Part shown: one piece after another, positions 1 through 10,405 of the stretch
Layout of the letters: every line of letters begins with the position of its first letter
Position numbering within the stretch: position 1 is the stretch's first letter
Assembly: GCA_025716815.1 (NCBI GenBank)
Contig: JAIXMN010000001.1
Coordinates: 2,294,001 to 2,358,000, forward strand
From: Dichotomocladium elegans
Taxonomy: Eukaryota; Mucoromycota; Mucoromycetes; Mucorales; Lichtheimiaceae
DNA length: 64,000 nt
Direction: 5' to 3'
The notes under the pieces: model-generated
What the model was told of the DNA's origin: nothing
What the model saw: only the letters and a program-made list of their open reading frames with translations
The model's database searches: none
Made by a program: the position numbers and the translations under genes

Positions 1-2469
1 ATCCTCTGTACAATCCATTCAATCCAAATATGACATTGCATCGCCTTCTGTATCAGTTAATAATAACTCCACAACGGATGACATCCGTCGGCAGCAGCAG
101 CAGCAGCATCACCACCACCGCCACCATCAACGTTTTGATGCCGATTATGTCCTTGCCCTTCTACATTACCACGGCTTATCCACGTCCGATACACCGTTAG
201 AGAAAAAGCAGCAGCAGCAACAGCAGCCCAACTATGTAAAAGCACGAGAACTCTTTCAGAAAGCTGCTTCTGAGCTGCGGTCTGATCTCCTTCGGTATCC
301 TGAATACAGAACTGAGATCGTGCATATCATTGCCGACGCCTTATATCATCTTGGCGAGATGCACATCACCGGCAAAGGCGTGCCTCACCCCGATTCATCC
401 AAGGCCATGAAATATTTCGAGTCTGCTGCAGACAATGGCCACATGCTTGCGCAGTATATGGTTGGTCACTATAGTCAGCATGCCGACAACCTTCCTCGCG
501 CTATCGACCAGTATCGACGGGCATGTCTCCAGGGTTATGTCAAGGCAATGGCCGCCCTCGGTATCCTCCTTATCAAGCACCACAAGACCTTCCCTGACCT
601 CTTTTCTGAAGCCCAAAAGTGGCTCCAGTGCGCTGCTGAAAAGGTATAGAAGACCTCAACTTTTCCTTCACCAACCCCTACCATGCAAGGGCACATGCGC
701 ATATATCTGACCTTCACCATCATTCACTCTCATGATGCGCTTGAACAGGACGAACCGACTGCCATCCTTCAGCTTGCATATCTCTACGAGGAAGGCAAGC
801 TTGTAGAAAAGAACATCCAACATGCGTTTGTGCTGTACGAAAAGTATCTTGCGCTGTGTCCGCCGTCGCGAGTGGCGAATCATGCCGAGCTTCACCGGGT
901 GATGGGTTTACATTACCGCGAAGGCGGGACCGACCTCAAGACGGACTACCAGGCGGCGCTGAGACACCTGACAATAGCGGCTGACACCGGGCTTGCGTCA
1001 GCCCAGCGATCGCTCGGGTTCATGTATCGGCTTGGGCTCGGCATTCCTGTGGATACTCACGAGGCCCGCCGTCTGTTCCGTCTTGCTGCAAATCAGGGAG
1101 ACGTGCTCGCGCTGGGTGCTCTTGGAAACCTGTATCGCGCCCGCAGGGGAGAGCGCAATGAGGCTCTTGAATGCTACCGCCTAGCAGCCAAGTCTGGGTT
1201 CCCCCCTGCGCTGATGTCGCTCGCCAACCTCCTCGTTGAGCTCGACCGGCCTGACGAGGCTGAGGAGGTGCTCCGGCGTCTGATTGCAGACCCCTCGGGA
1301 ATGTACTACTCAACAGCGTTGCTTCATCTGGGCCTGCTGCGCCGCGACGTGGATCTGCTCCAATCGCTTAACGACCCCACCGCCGATTACAACCTCGGCC
1401 AGATGGCCTCCTCGAGGGACAATGCCCTTGCGCATTATATCCGCGCGGCCAAGGCCGGCCATGTCGAGGCTATGTACCAATGCGCTGACATTCTCGCCAA
1501 CCATCGCAAGGACCCCGCAAGCGCCTATCACTGGTACACGCAGGCGGCCAACCGCGGCCATCCGATGGCCCAGGTATGTGAGGCCTTGTACTACATGAAT
1601 GGTCTTCCCCCGGTGCGCACCAGGGATTATCCTCGCGCAGAAGGGCTGCTGCGCCAAGCCGTCCGAAAGAAACCTAATCAGGCGAACGTACATCTCGCCA
1701 CAGTCCTCATGGAGAAGGATCCGTCCGAAGCACGTAGCCGGTTCTTATCTGCTGCTCAGGCGGGAAATACCACAGCCATGCGACATCTGGCTTCCATGCT
1801 CGATCAGGACAAACATGAACAGCAGCAGGCCTTTCTGTGGCTCCAAAAGGCAGCCGATCTCAAAGATCCACGGGCCATGGTGACCCTGAGTGAGCACTAC
1901 GAAAAGGGCCGCTGGTGTGACAAAGGCGAGACAGGCATTTGCAAGGCACTTGAATGCCTCAAAGAGGCAGAAGCACTAGGTTATACAAGGTACGCAATTG
2001 AGACTGATTTCGTTTTACTTCCCCTCCCCATCCCACTCCAAATATAGTCTACCTCAATTTACTCGTTGAAGAGAGAGAGAGAGAGAGAGAACAGAAGAGT
2101 GCGAAAAAGAAGAATCTAACCCATGTGACCAAAAAAAAAAATCCTTCGAATAGAGCGAGTTTCAATATTGCTACGCTCTATGAGAGACAATCGTTGTGGA
2201 AAAATGCGGCTGACAAGTACGATTCGATTGCAGCGAAATTTCCAATAGAAAACCAATATGGATGGTTTGCTCGACTGTTGAAGCACCGCTTGGTAGTGTT
2301 GCATCAAGTCGGTGATGTGGCCGAATCCTATCGACTGTTGCAGGCAATGATCAAGCACCCACGTACCCCGGAAAGTCTCATTGAACCTTATGAATTGTTA
2401 GGTAATAGAAAAGAGAGAAAAAAAAGAAAGGAAGAAAGCAAGAAGAAATCATTCTAACCCGTTTCCTTT

Positions 2470-2502
<33 letters not shown>

Positions 2503-4756
2503 TCTTTTCAGGCATGTGTTGCGAAAACGATCGGGGAATCCAATGTGACTTGGCCAAGGCCACACAATGGTATGAAAAGGCCATCCAGGTTACTATCAAA
2601 GATGGCGAAGACGCCGATCTCAATCAGGAACGTGTACGGTGCAGACTTGCCTCGCTGTATTTTAAGCAGGGCAAACATGAAGCAGCATTTTCGTGTCTGC
2701 GTGCACTCGAGCCCCATCTCGACAAGATGCGGTCGCACTCATCGTCCGAGACTGTTACACAAGCCCGCGAAGCACGTTTTCTCCTGGGTAAGTTAGTCAT
2801 GCCATTTGTCGCTGCCCAACTAACCCCCATTTCAAATAATGATTTTTATTTTTTCGAAGGCTACCTGCTGTTGCACCAGTCTGAGCCCGACGTATCAGAA
2901 GCAAAGCGCTGGCTGGCTGAGGCAGCTGATCAAGGTCATTTAGAAGCCGACTACGAACTAGGCAAGCTGGCGCTCCGTGAGAATGACCATGCCGAGGCAA
3001 GATACTGGTTCGAAAAGGGGGATTATAAGGGCAATGCCAGTTCAAAACGTGAGATGGCGCTGCTTCTGCTCCAAGATGGCATGGACGACAGTACCGTCGC
3101 AGGGACCATCCGCTGTCTACTAGACGAGGCGATCGATATGGGCGACATGGACGCCTGTTTTGAGCTCGGCAAGCTGTACGAGACCAACCCCAAGGGCCTC
3201 TTTCCTTCGGAAAACCACCGGGCCGCATTCAATTTGTATGTCAAAGCAGGAAAGCAAGGGGGCCATCGTCTAGCTCGGATCGCTGCGGGCGAGGTGCTCT
3301 ACTACGACGACCATCGCGAGCAAGACGCATTGGTCTGGTTTGAGCTTGAATCTGACCACTGGTTTAGCCAGTTCCGCATGTTCATGATAACCCAGGCGCA
3401 CAGCACAAACAACAACAAAATTCAGTATCTGGAGACGCTCCTCCCGCCCGAACCGCCCGAGACGGATACACACGAGCGGCTGTGGTGGTGCAAAGCAGCT
3501 TACTCCCTTGGACAATGTGCGCCTGATGACGAGGTAGCCATCAGATGGTACACACGAGCTGCGGACCTCTTGCACAGGAAATATGTGCCTGCCATGCTGG
3601 CGCTTGCGAATCTTTACTTGGATGGCCGCAAGGACGAGGTGAATGCGCTCGAATGGTATCGCCACGCGGCAGATCAACATGATGTCACGGCGTTGTACAA
3701 GGTCGGTCTCTTTCATCGCGAAGGCAAGGCCGGCCTCGAAAAGAACGTGGTGGCCGCAGCCACTTATCTCAAAAAGGCAGCACTCAAGGACCACCCGGAC
3801 GCCACATTCCGACTCGGCGAGGCGTACTGGGAGATGCGTGATTACAAGAAAGGGTGGAAGGCGTACAAGGACGCGGCTGACAAGCATGGATGCCTTCCTG
3901 CCCTCCAGGCAGTTGGCTTTCTGTATGACCGCGGATTCTCGATGGCCGACAGGGAGAACAAACCCTTCACTATCACTAAAGACAAGAACAAGGCGATCAC
4001 ATACTTTTGCCGCGCAGCCAAAATGGACGATATCGACTCGATGATTATGCTCGGTCAATACCACGAGAAGAACCCCACCAAGGCCCTCGGATACTACCGA
4101 CGAGCGGAAGCAGTCTCCTCCGCACAAGAGACGAATCCCCTCCTCGATTTTGTCCTCGGGCGACTCTTCCATCTGATGGCCAACGACAGCACGAACGAAC
4201 TCCAGCGCAATGAGCATCACAGGACAGCTTATCAAAGCCTTCAACGTGCTGTCACATCAAGTGCGCAGGACGATCGTGGGGTTCGGATACACGCTGAAAT
4301 GCTGATGACACTTTACCACCTGTATGACTGGTACCCACCTGTGCATGATCCTGCCAAAGCCCTCCGCGCACTACTGAAGATGGAACAGGATGCTGATCCG
4401 GAATCCATTGTCAGCGTCAAGGAGAACCTCGCCTACTGTTATGAGAAGGGCGTCGGCACCGAGAAAAATATCCCGCTGGCCCTGGCCCAATGGAAAAGTC
4501 TCTGTGAGCACGGCGTTCGCCATGCTCTGGCCGCGGTCGAGGAGTATCACAGAGACGGATTGGCCACCGACACAGACCTGCAGATTGCGAGACAGGCCTT
4601 CCAAGCCTCACAAGGTAAAAAAAAAATAACCAGACTTCGCGTCCTTGTCCCTTTTGATACAGTAGCTGATGACTTACTCCTGGTGTTTTAGCTGTCAATG
4701 GCTATGCTGATACTCGAACAGAAACAGCCTCATCCGCAGGTTCGAGCTATAGGTAG
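1..4756 (+). CDS. Sel1-repeat (HCP-like) protein, 5' truncated
   Basis: Exons: before 1 to 643, 749-1979, 2048-2401, 2512-2787, 2860-4614 and 4692-4756; all junctions are GT-AG and keep one frame for at least 1440 residues. The product is a long series of Sel1-type TPR repeats (alanine-rich helical pairs such as 'ALYHLGEMHITGKGV', 'AYCYEKGVGTEKNIPLALAQW'). The N-terminal part visible here has a poly-Q/poly-H tract (about 92-130) and another poly-Q tract (about 208-228). Proteins of this family are scaffolds for protein-protein contacts, often in chitin-synthase activation, ER quality control or signalling; which applies here cannot be told. The start codon lies left of the window. The exon starting at 2048 translates a GA repeat into an Arg/Glu run. 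The intron at 1980-2047 uses a weak donor (GTTATA); the stronger-looking GTACGC 10 bp downstream breaks the frame. Confidence 0.85.
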
Positions 4757-5101
4757 TAATCCATTGATACGTCACTCCATTCATCCCGTTGTTCTCCTCT
4801 CCAAATGATCCTTCTATACCCTCCATTTATTCCAAGACCTTTTTCTCCAATGTTACCTTTTTTTTAAATAATATTCGCATCTTTGTCTTTGCATCTGTGT
4901 GTATATGTATGTGTCCAACATGCCTATATACAGGTCATGCCAAGGGATCCTGGATCGCTTTCACATGTTATGAAGACGTAAATATCTCGGAACTATGTCG
5001 CGTCCGCACATTCTTGAAAAGGTGTTGTATAAAAGCACAATGAAGTCAATTATATTTATGGAATAAGAAAGAAACGAAAAGTATGTAAATATATGCGCAC
5101 A
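4757..5101. other. Intergenic, 3' flank of Sel1 gene
   Basis: AT-rich sequence between the Sel1 stop codon and the left end of the Fanzor element. No convincing coding sequence; the short ORFs lack family-like features. Probably holds the polyadenylation region of the Sel1 gene. Confidence 0.5.
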
Positions 5102-5103
5102 TA

Positions 5104-5260
5104 CTTTATTTTCAAAAATAAATGTCGTAAACAAGATAAAATAATGTCGTGCAAAATACAAGAAAAATGTCGCATAGAATTATATAAATTTGTCGTATCA
5201 ATAGGTAAAAAGATTTCGCATCCATGGATGAAACCCTGTTAGTCAGCAGAAAACACTACG
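5104..5260. repeat. Left terminal and subterminal repeat of Fanzor element
   Basis: Begins after a TA with CTTTATTTTC, the same ten bases that begin the elements at 43486 and 11290. Inside are repeated TGTCG(T/C) motifs. The stretch 5138-5256 aligns with 11311-11409 (shared blocks include GCAAAATACAAGAAA versus ACAAAATACAAGAAA, and TTAGTCAGCAGA versus TTAGCCAGCAGA), so this is a dispersed family end rather than unique DNA. Confidence 0.7.
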
Positions 5261-5400
5261 CCTTCTCCAATCCCGTTGACTTACAACACACCGTCCTTCC
5301 AAAGGAAGGGGGCTTGCCCCGAAGGGCTGTGGTTATCCTGGGGTGCGTCAGCGATAACTGACGCGGAAAATTCTTGGTTGGGGTTACGGTCGTCTCGACC
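5261..5400 (-). ncRNA. Candidate Fanzor guide RNA (omega/fRNA) scaffold
   Basis: Immediately 3' of the Fanzor stop codon lie four short perfect hairpins in 113 bp: GGTCG/CGACC with a 3-base loop (5388-5400), GCGTCAG/CTGACGC with a 6-base loop (5345-5364), GCCC/GGGC with a 4-base loop (5316-5327) and CCTTCC/GGAAGG with a 3-base loop (5295-5309). The local GC content is well above the surrounding AT-rich DNA. In known TnpB and Fanzor loci the guide RNA is encoded at and beyond the 3' end of the nuclease gene, overlapping the element end. Position and structure fit; expression, exact ends and guide segment are not visible from sequence. Confidence 0.5.
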
Positions 5401-7583
5401 CGCCAGAGCGTGCACCTCGTGGCCTTCCTGGCCTTGCCCGTCGTAGTCTCACGCTGCGCTGCTCTGGTTCAGGTGACTGTGACCTTCCACCAGCTGCGGA
5501 TGCTTGTGCAGCATTTCTTCTCTGGAACCTTGCTGGGATGATACCATCTTCCCGAAGACCCCGGAGGATATGATGCATGTTGAGAGCCGCCGCCAGATCC
5601 CGGTTCCATAACCTTGGTTGACAAACACCCTCTGCCATGCCTGCTGTACAGTTTTGATTTGTGCATTTATTGAAACATCAAAATACTGTATTATAATCTT
5701 TTGGAAATATAACACAACATGCCCGTCCTTCATACCGTAGCAGGCCATGGCAGATCGTGAGCGGATTGTCGGGTCGTCGATATGGGCGTGGATTAGGAAC
5801 CATTTTAAAGGTAGCAAGGCTTTCATTGTCACATACAGGGCAGCACTTGCTTGTCTTGTACTCGTCGATCAAATAAATATTGCAATTGTTCTTCTTCAAC
5901 AGCCGCCGGAAGCCGACACCACGGATAGGCTCGTGATATCTTGTATGCGGCGCAGACCAATTTCCCATCACGAAAACGGATCTACTGCCAAGCTTGCGCA
6001 TTCAAAGAGTCGAGAAGCTTTTCATCTGCTTGCTGCTTCTTGTAAAACGCTGACAGGCGAAGTTTTCGAAAATGAAATTGCGGGTTCGGGTGGTTCGTAG
6101 TGGTTGTCGCGTAGAAAGACTTGAGAACTACAGAGACCCGATTCTTGGCGGCGAGGTATCCGTCGTAGTTGGGCACGGAAAGCGTATGACTTTGAAATTG
6201 AGATAGATTCTGCTCAGCCAACGCGACCTCGGGTTGCTCTAACTTGAGTCGTTCTCGGAGTCTGCGGTACCGTTTGGTCTTCCGTGTATGATCTTGAAGC
6301 TGCTTTGTATATCGGAAGGTCTGGTGGTTGTCGGGTGACGAGTTCTCATGAACGCAATACAACAGGTCCCTTCTGCCAGGATCAATGGTGACCCATTGTC
6401 CTCTATAGTCTTCGTTCCGGACTATCTGTGGGGTGACGTATTCGATATCTTCGCTCTGGATGCCAAATCTCTGTCCGAAACCCGATTGAAGGCCATTTGT
6501 CTTCTTGAACACAGTAACACCGACGCCGTCAGTGTGAATAGTCCCACGGAATTGGAGCAGCTCGGATTCTTGGGGTTTGAAAGCTCTTGATTTCAGGTTT
6601 ACAACACGTCTCCAGTACTCCATATTGCTTGTGTGGGATTCCATTTTGCAGCCCAGGATATGGTAGCAAAGGATTTTCGTATCGATCTCCATGTAGCATG
6701 GTGACCACGAGCGACAAAGTGGAAAACAGTTGAATCCGCGTATTCCGTTCTGTTGACAAACGCGTGCAAGCTGGAAGAAGGCGTTGAAATGCTTAACAGG
6801 ATTGGCCTTGGCGTCGTAATAGATACTCTGGTGTTGGAATTGGTGGTTTCGGGGGTAAGCGTTTAAGACAGGTTGTAGGATATCGTATGCTTCCCGAAGA
6901 AATCCAGGTTCGGCATTAATGTCTTCCCTCAAAGCACCTCGACGGGCAATTGCTAGCTTGAATCCTGTGGCATGCCGGGTGATGGTTTCATAAAGGTCCT
7001 GGCGTACTTGATCGGGGCTTAGACCCTGTGCGATTAACTCTCGCTTGCGGTCGGCTTTTCGCTGACGAAGATTCAGGATGACATTGATGACACGCCGAAG
7101 GTGTTGCCCGAACCGCATGTGGACATTATTCACGTAAGCAGTATAAATCTTGGTGCCTTCGTAAGAAGAACATTGCTGGGAATAAGGGAACGCAGGCCTG
7201 TTGTATCCGGATATCCAAAGGTACTCATCCTTGTGGCGATTAATTAGTTCTCGGATGCGGGCAGTTTCACCTTGGGTGCGGCGTTCGGCTTTGTTAACCA
7301 TGGAGAGCCAAACTTCTGAAAGAACTTCTCCGTGATGTTTTCCTGGATGTTAAAAGTTGGATCGCGCGCTGCCTCGTTGATGAAAATATATTTGGCGAAC
7401 GCGTACGCCTGTGTTGTGATGTTGTGGACCAAGGTCGACCAACTGATACAGACGTTCACGGTACTGCTGTCGCCAGCCGATGCCCCGTATGGACGATTTC
7501 ACCCCAATTATACGGCCAGTGCGGTCAATGCTGTGGCCAGTGCGCATGCCTTCGGGAATGACGGGGCGGTGGGGTTGGGCCAT
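5384..7583 (-). pseudogene. Fanzor (TnpB-like RNA-guided nuclease), frame broken
   Basis: Fanzors are eukaryotic relatives of transposon TnpB: DNA nucleases directed by an RNA, found in transposable elements and giant viruses. The coding trace is about 700 codons. It starts at a plausible ATG (7583), shifts frame near 7440, shifts again near 7300, runs 439 codons (7301-5982), shifts near 6000, and after an unresolved 60-90 bp stretch (about 5640-5725; small intron or damage) ends at 5384. Catalytic residues are all present: RuvC-I Asp in 'TIDPGRRD' (codon 6381-6383), RuvC-II Glu in 'LIDEYKTSKCCPVC' (codon 5861-5863) and RuvC-III Asp in 'LWNRDLAAALN' (codon 5597-5599). The 'CPVC' and 'CHGLL' cysteines are the expected zinc finger, and 'GNWSAP' plus 'HEPIRG' are Fanzor signatures. 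The tail after RuvC-III is Arg/Ser-rich. Single-base shifts suggest recent decay or assembly errors. Confidence 0.85.
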
Positions 7584-8439
7584 TTGGTGGGTGAAGACCT
7601 AGGGTATATTATTTCTTAGTATCGCAGAGCCGAGTATGAAAGCGGCCGTATTACCTTTCAACCGTAAATGTGGTGCTGTGTTATTTCCTGTAGGCTGAAT
7701 GGGCTCTAGTTTTGTATGTGGATAATGGAAAGGGACAGTTTGCTTGAGCATCACTATTTATAGTGTCAGCAATGATCCATCTCCACAGTGTTTTTCTTTT
7801 TCCCACTGGGTTCTTTAATGAGGTTTTACAGTGGCCGGTCGTTATAGTGATATTCATTATAATGGATAATTCGTTATAGCGATACACTTTATGAAGGACA
7901 AAATTGCCAGGTAGGGCTTATTCCAATTCATTATAGTGATAATTCATTATAGTGATGCGATTTCCTGGAACCGAGGGTATCACTATAACGGGCGGCCACT
8001 GTATCGACGTGAGGGAGGTCTGAAATCAACAATGAAATCCCAAACAATTCCAACAAGTAATTCCAAGAGACCATCTCAAGAATAATCCGATACATATCCG
8101 GCACTTGTGTAGTGTAGGAAGATTGTATTTCTTTTCGTACTCTCTCAGTCTCTTACAACACAACAAAACACGACACTGCTGTCATCCTTATCCATACGTT
8201 CAGGAAGTGTAGGTACATAATGAATAATTTCTCTGAATATTACAATGAGAACACAGGAGTCTCCTGAAAGCCATTACTTCATTATTCCATTTGATAACCA
8301 GCTAAATGGCTCATTGACAAAAGCAACAAGCACATTCTGATAGTTCTTTGTTCTTTCCAAGAATAAACTTACTCTTCTCGATATAGGATTCTTTTGAGTA
8401 CGGCTATTTTTAGCGACAATTGCATTCTAGAACAATAAA
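7584..8439. other. Interior of Fanzor element, non-coding
   Basis: Between the Fanzor start and the transposase remnant. Apart from the nested MITE (7829-8001) I see no coding sequence; if the element is a composite, this is where the catalytic part of the transposase has been lost. Confidence 0.45.
7829..8001. repeat. MITE copy 1 (nested in Fanzor element)
   Basis: A 173-bp element flanked by TA on both sides (7827-7828 and 8002-8003). Terminal inverted repeats start CAGTGGCCGGTCGTTATAGT and end with the complement (ACTATAACGGGCGGCCACTG). The interior repeats GTTATAGTGATA-type units in both directions. The TA duplication and CAGTGG ends fit a non-autonomous Tc1/mariner-pogo superfamily element. 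Copy 2 is at 12149-12305. Confidence 0.85.
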
Positions 8440-8840
8440 TGCTCTTCATTGAGAATACACGATCGGCCCTCTGCTTCTACGTTTCTTAAAATGCTGTCAG
8501 GGTCCTTTTCTTACTGCAATGCCCATCGCTGTGCTGAACGAACATGGAGTCCTAGCTTTTTTGCTGCAACTGATGCACTCAATACCTCCTCAAACACCAG
8601 TTTGAAACATCTGACCTTGCCTTGATCAGTGTATGCTGTGTAACTGCCGTTGATCCCCGCTTCTTTCATCCGAATGTATGTATCCTTTCGCTTGGGAATG
8701 TGTGAGAGAGTAAACTCAGAGTTATCTTTGCACGATATGCTACGCAGATATTCAGTGTAAGAACAAACGGATTGAAGTGAGTACATTTCCTCATCAGCGA
8801 CATGACCTTGGCCATCGTTGTAAAATAATAGATTGCTCAT
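8440..8840 (-). pseudogene. Tc1/mariner transposase, N-terminal remnant
   Basis: An open frame from 8840 to 8511 encodes a helix-turn-helix region ('SASVAAKKLGLHVRSAQRW') after 'MSNLLFYNDGQG', then stops; similarity continues to about 8440 ('EKDPDSI...'). It matches the N-terminal region of the element at 43.5-45.2 kb over its whole length, including the 'YTAYTDQ' block. The DDE catalytic part is absent here. It lies next to the right terminal repeat, as expected for the 5' end of a Tc1-like gene. Confidence 0.75.
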
Positions 8841-8884
8841 TTCAAAATGTAAAAGTTTATAAAAAGAGTCATAAGGATGAGATG

Positions 8885-9030
8885 GATTTGCGACATCTTT
8901 CCGTGTATGTATGCGACTTTTGCTTTGTCATCACGCGTAAAGATTTCCGGGCAAAAATGCGATTTGTATTTTTGCGATCCTGCGACTTCAGAACTGGCAG
9001 GGTGCGATTTTGATTTTGAAAAATGGTGTA
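8885..9030. repeat. Right terminal and subterminal repeat of Fanzor element
   Basis: Aligns with 45017-45158 (shared blocks CCTGCGACTTCAGAACTGGC, AAAGATTTC and GCGACATCTTTCC). On the minus strand it carries about six TCGCA motifs facing inward, mirroring the left end. Both copies finish at a TA. Confidence 0.75.
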
Positions 9031-9105
9031 TATTTATATATGAAAGGGGCAGTAGTGTGAGGCAAACGAAGGGGTAAGGACGATGTCGAAAGAAGGTGTC
9101 TGCAG

Positions 9106-9106
<1 letters not shown>

Positions 9107-9138
<32 letters not shown>
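9107..9138. repeat. (AAC)n microsatellite
   Basis: About ten AAC units just outside the right end of the Fanzor element, in the 3' flank of the mucin-like gene. It forms a spurious poly-Asn ORF on the plus strand. Confidence 0.9.
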
Positions 9139-9214
9139 AGAGATAGATGATTCTCAATATAATATATATATATATATGTATATACGCTTTTTGTTTGTTA
9201 CACGTTATGATTTT

Positions 9215-9282
9215 CTATCGATGTTGCTGGTTGGCATCGGCGAGATCCGGCTTGTAATAGCCAGAGTTATCATGAGGATATG

Positions 9283-9313
<31 letters not shown>

Positions 9314-10405
9314 GTCATAGTAGTACGCCGCGGCATTGGGATCGTAGTGGGTCTGGTAAGCGCCATTGGATGCCATGACCGGTGTCTGGGAATTACCGTA
9401 AGGGTCTTGGTAATAGCCGCCCTGCTGCATCTCCTGATCCTGATAGTAATACTGCTGCTGCTGATGGTCTTGACCGTAGTAAGCGCCGCCCTGCTGAAGC
9501 CCGCCGTCATAGTAAGCATCGTTCATTCTCGGCGACGCAACAGCAGCAGCAGCCGTTGCACCTGTTGCTGCCCCCACGGCCATCCCTCCTGCAGCTGCTA
9601 CCATGGGAGATGCCGGTGCCATGGCAGGAGATCGATGATGAGGGTAATCTGTCTCGGACATGCCGAAGTCTTCGTAATCAGCCTTGTTGGGCTTCGTACG
9701 CTTACTAGTGCATCCACCACGTCGGTTGATGAATGTGATCAAACCACCGATGAGGGCAATACCAACTAAAACGTCATGACGTTTGAGTGAACTTTTTTTT
9801 TTCGCTGACACACTCCATGGGGACAGGCGAAGGGTTGATTCTGATCATCTTCGCAAAATGATATCACCCCACCCTGCTCTTTTCATCCCCCCCCGGTTCC
9901 ATCCTAGATTATTTCGCTTACCTACGCCGCCCACAACAGCACCTGCGATGGTGCCGATGGGCAAACCGTCGTCGTCCTTTTTCGGAGATCCAGTGGAAGT
10001 GGCGGTGGGAGTACCTGTCACGGATCCGCTCTGGGAGGCAGACTGGCTCGTGGATGAGAGCGAGTTGGAAGCAGTGAGAGCGCTGGACGAGGTAGGATTG
10101 GTGGATGTGGAGGCCGCAGACGAAGTGGTTGTTGTTTGCGAGGCAGAGGACGAGGACGGAGGATTCGATGTCGTTGTGGCTGCTGAAGAGGTTACGTCGT
10201 GGGTAGTTGTTGGGGGTGGTGGTGGTGGCGTCGTGGTTGGTGCAGGAGGAGCGGAGGTTGAGGCTGGGGGAGGGGTGGTTTTGGGCGGTTCTGCGGTAGT
10301 GGGAGCAGGTGTGGTGGGAGCAGGAGCGCCCGTGGTGGCATCGCTCTGCGCCACGACAAGGGCAATGAAATGAAGGAGCAGGAAGGCGACGAACCACTGA
10401 CGCAT
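9215..10405 (-). CDS. Mucin-like single-pass membrane protein (Mid2/WSC-like architecture)
   Basis: Two exons: 10405-9922 and 9765-9215, with a GT-AG intron 9766-9921 that splits the membrane segment; 344 residues. Residues 1-19 are a signal peptide ('MRQWFVAFLLLHFIALVVAQ'), followed by about 130 residues rich in Thr, Ser, Pro and Ala (expected heavy O-glycosylation), then a Gly-rich hydrophobic span ('IGTIAGAVVGG...VGIALIGGLITF') stopped by 'INRRGG', and a cytoplasmic tail rich in Gln and Tyr with a run of about ten Gln. This layout is that of fungal cell-wall stress sensors (Mid2, Wsc) and of many uncharacterised fungal surface proteins. No cysteine-rich WSC domain is present, so a sensor role is only an inference. 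Confidence 0.85.

Larger units (their letters stand above)
5102..9030 (-). mobile_element. Decayed Fanzor-carrying Tc1/mariner-like element
   Basis: Proposed limits: left end CTTTATTTTCAAAAATAAAT at 5104 preceded by TA (5102-5103), and right end, read on the minus strand, CACCATTTTTCAAAATCAAA from 9028, followed by TA (9029-9030). The two ends are imperfect inverted repeats. Just inside each end the hexamer GTCGCA/GTCGTA and close variants recur five or six times, pointing inward (plus strand at 5120-5220, minus strand at 8890-9010). Contents on the minus strand, right to left: N-terminal transposase fragment (8440-8840), a nested MITE (7829-8001), the Fanzor pseudogene (5384-7583) and a hairpin cluster (5295-5400). 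An independent copy of the right part lies at 44.5-45.16 kb and of the left part at 11.29 kb. Pairing of these two ends is inference; two nested elements are the alternative. Confidence 0.6.

Noticed and set aside
1990..2124. Possible end of the Sel1 gene and a separate gene starting after 2100.
   Set aside because: An intron 1980-2047 leads into a frame that continues without a stop through the GA repeat to the next Sel1 repeats.
3270..4244. 324-codon minus-strand ORF.
   Set aside because: Antisense to Sel1 repeats, which are conserved in order on the plus strand.
5104..5260. Regularly spaced TGTCG motifs considered as a CRISPR-like array.
   Set aside because: Units are too short and irregular, and the genome is eukaryotic; they fit transposon subterminal repeats.
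9083..9769. 228-codon plus-strand ORF with poly-Asn, poly-Leu and Val-rich parts.
   Set aside because: Starts in the (AAC)n repeat and then runs antisense to the Gln/Tyr-rich tail of the mucin-like gene.
9783..10373. 196-codon plus-strand ORF rich in Val and Glu.
   Set aside because: Antisense to the Thr/Pro-rich domain of the mucin-like protein.
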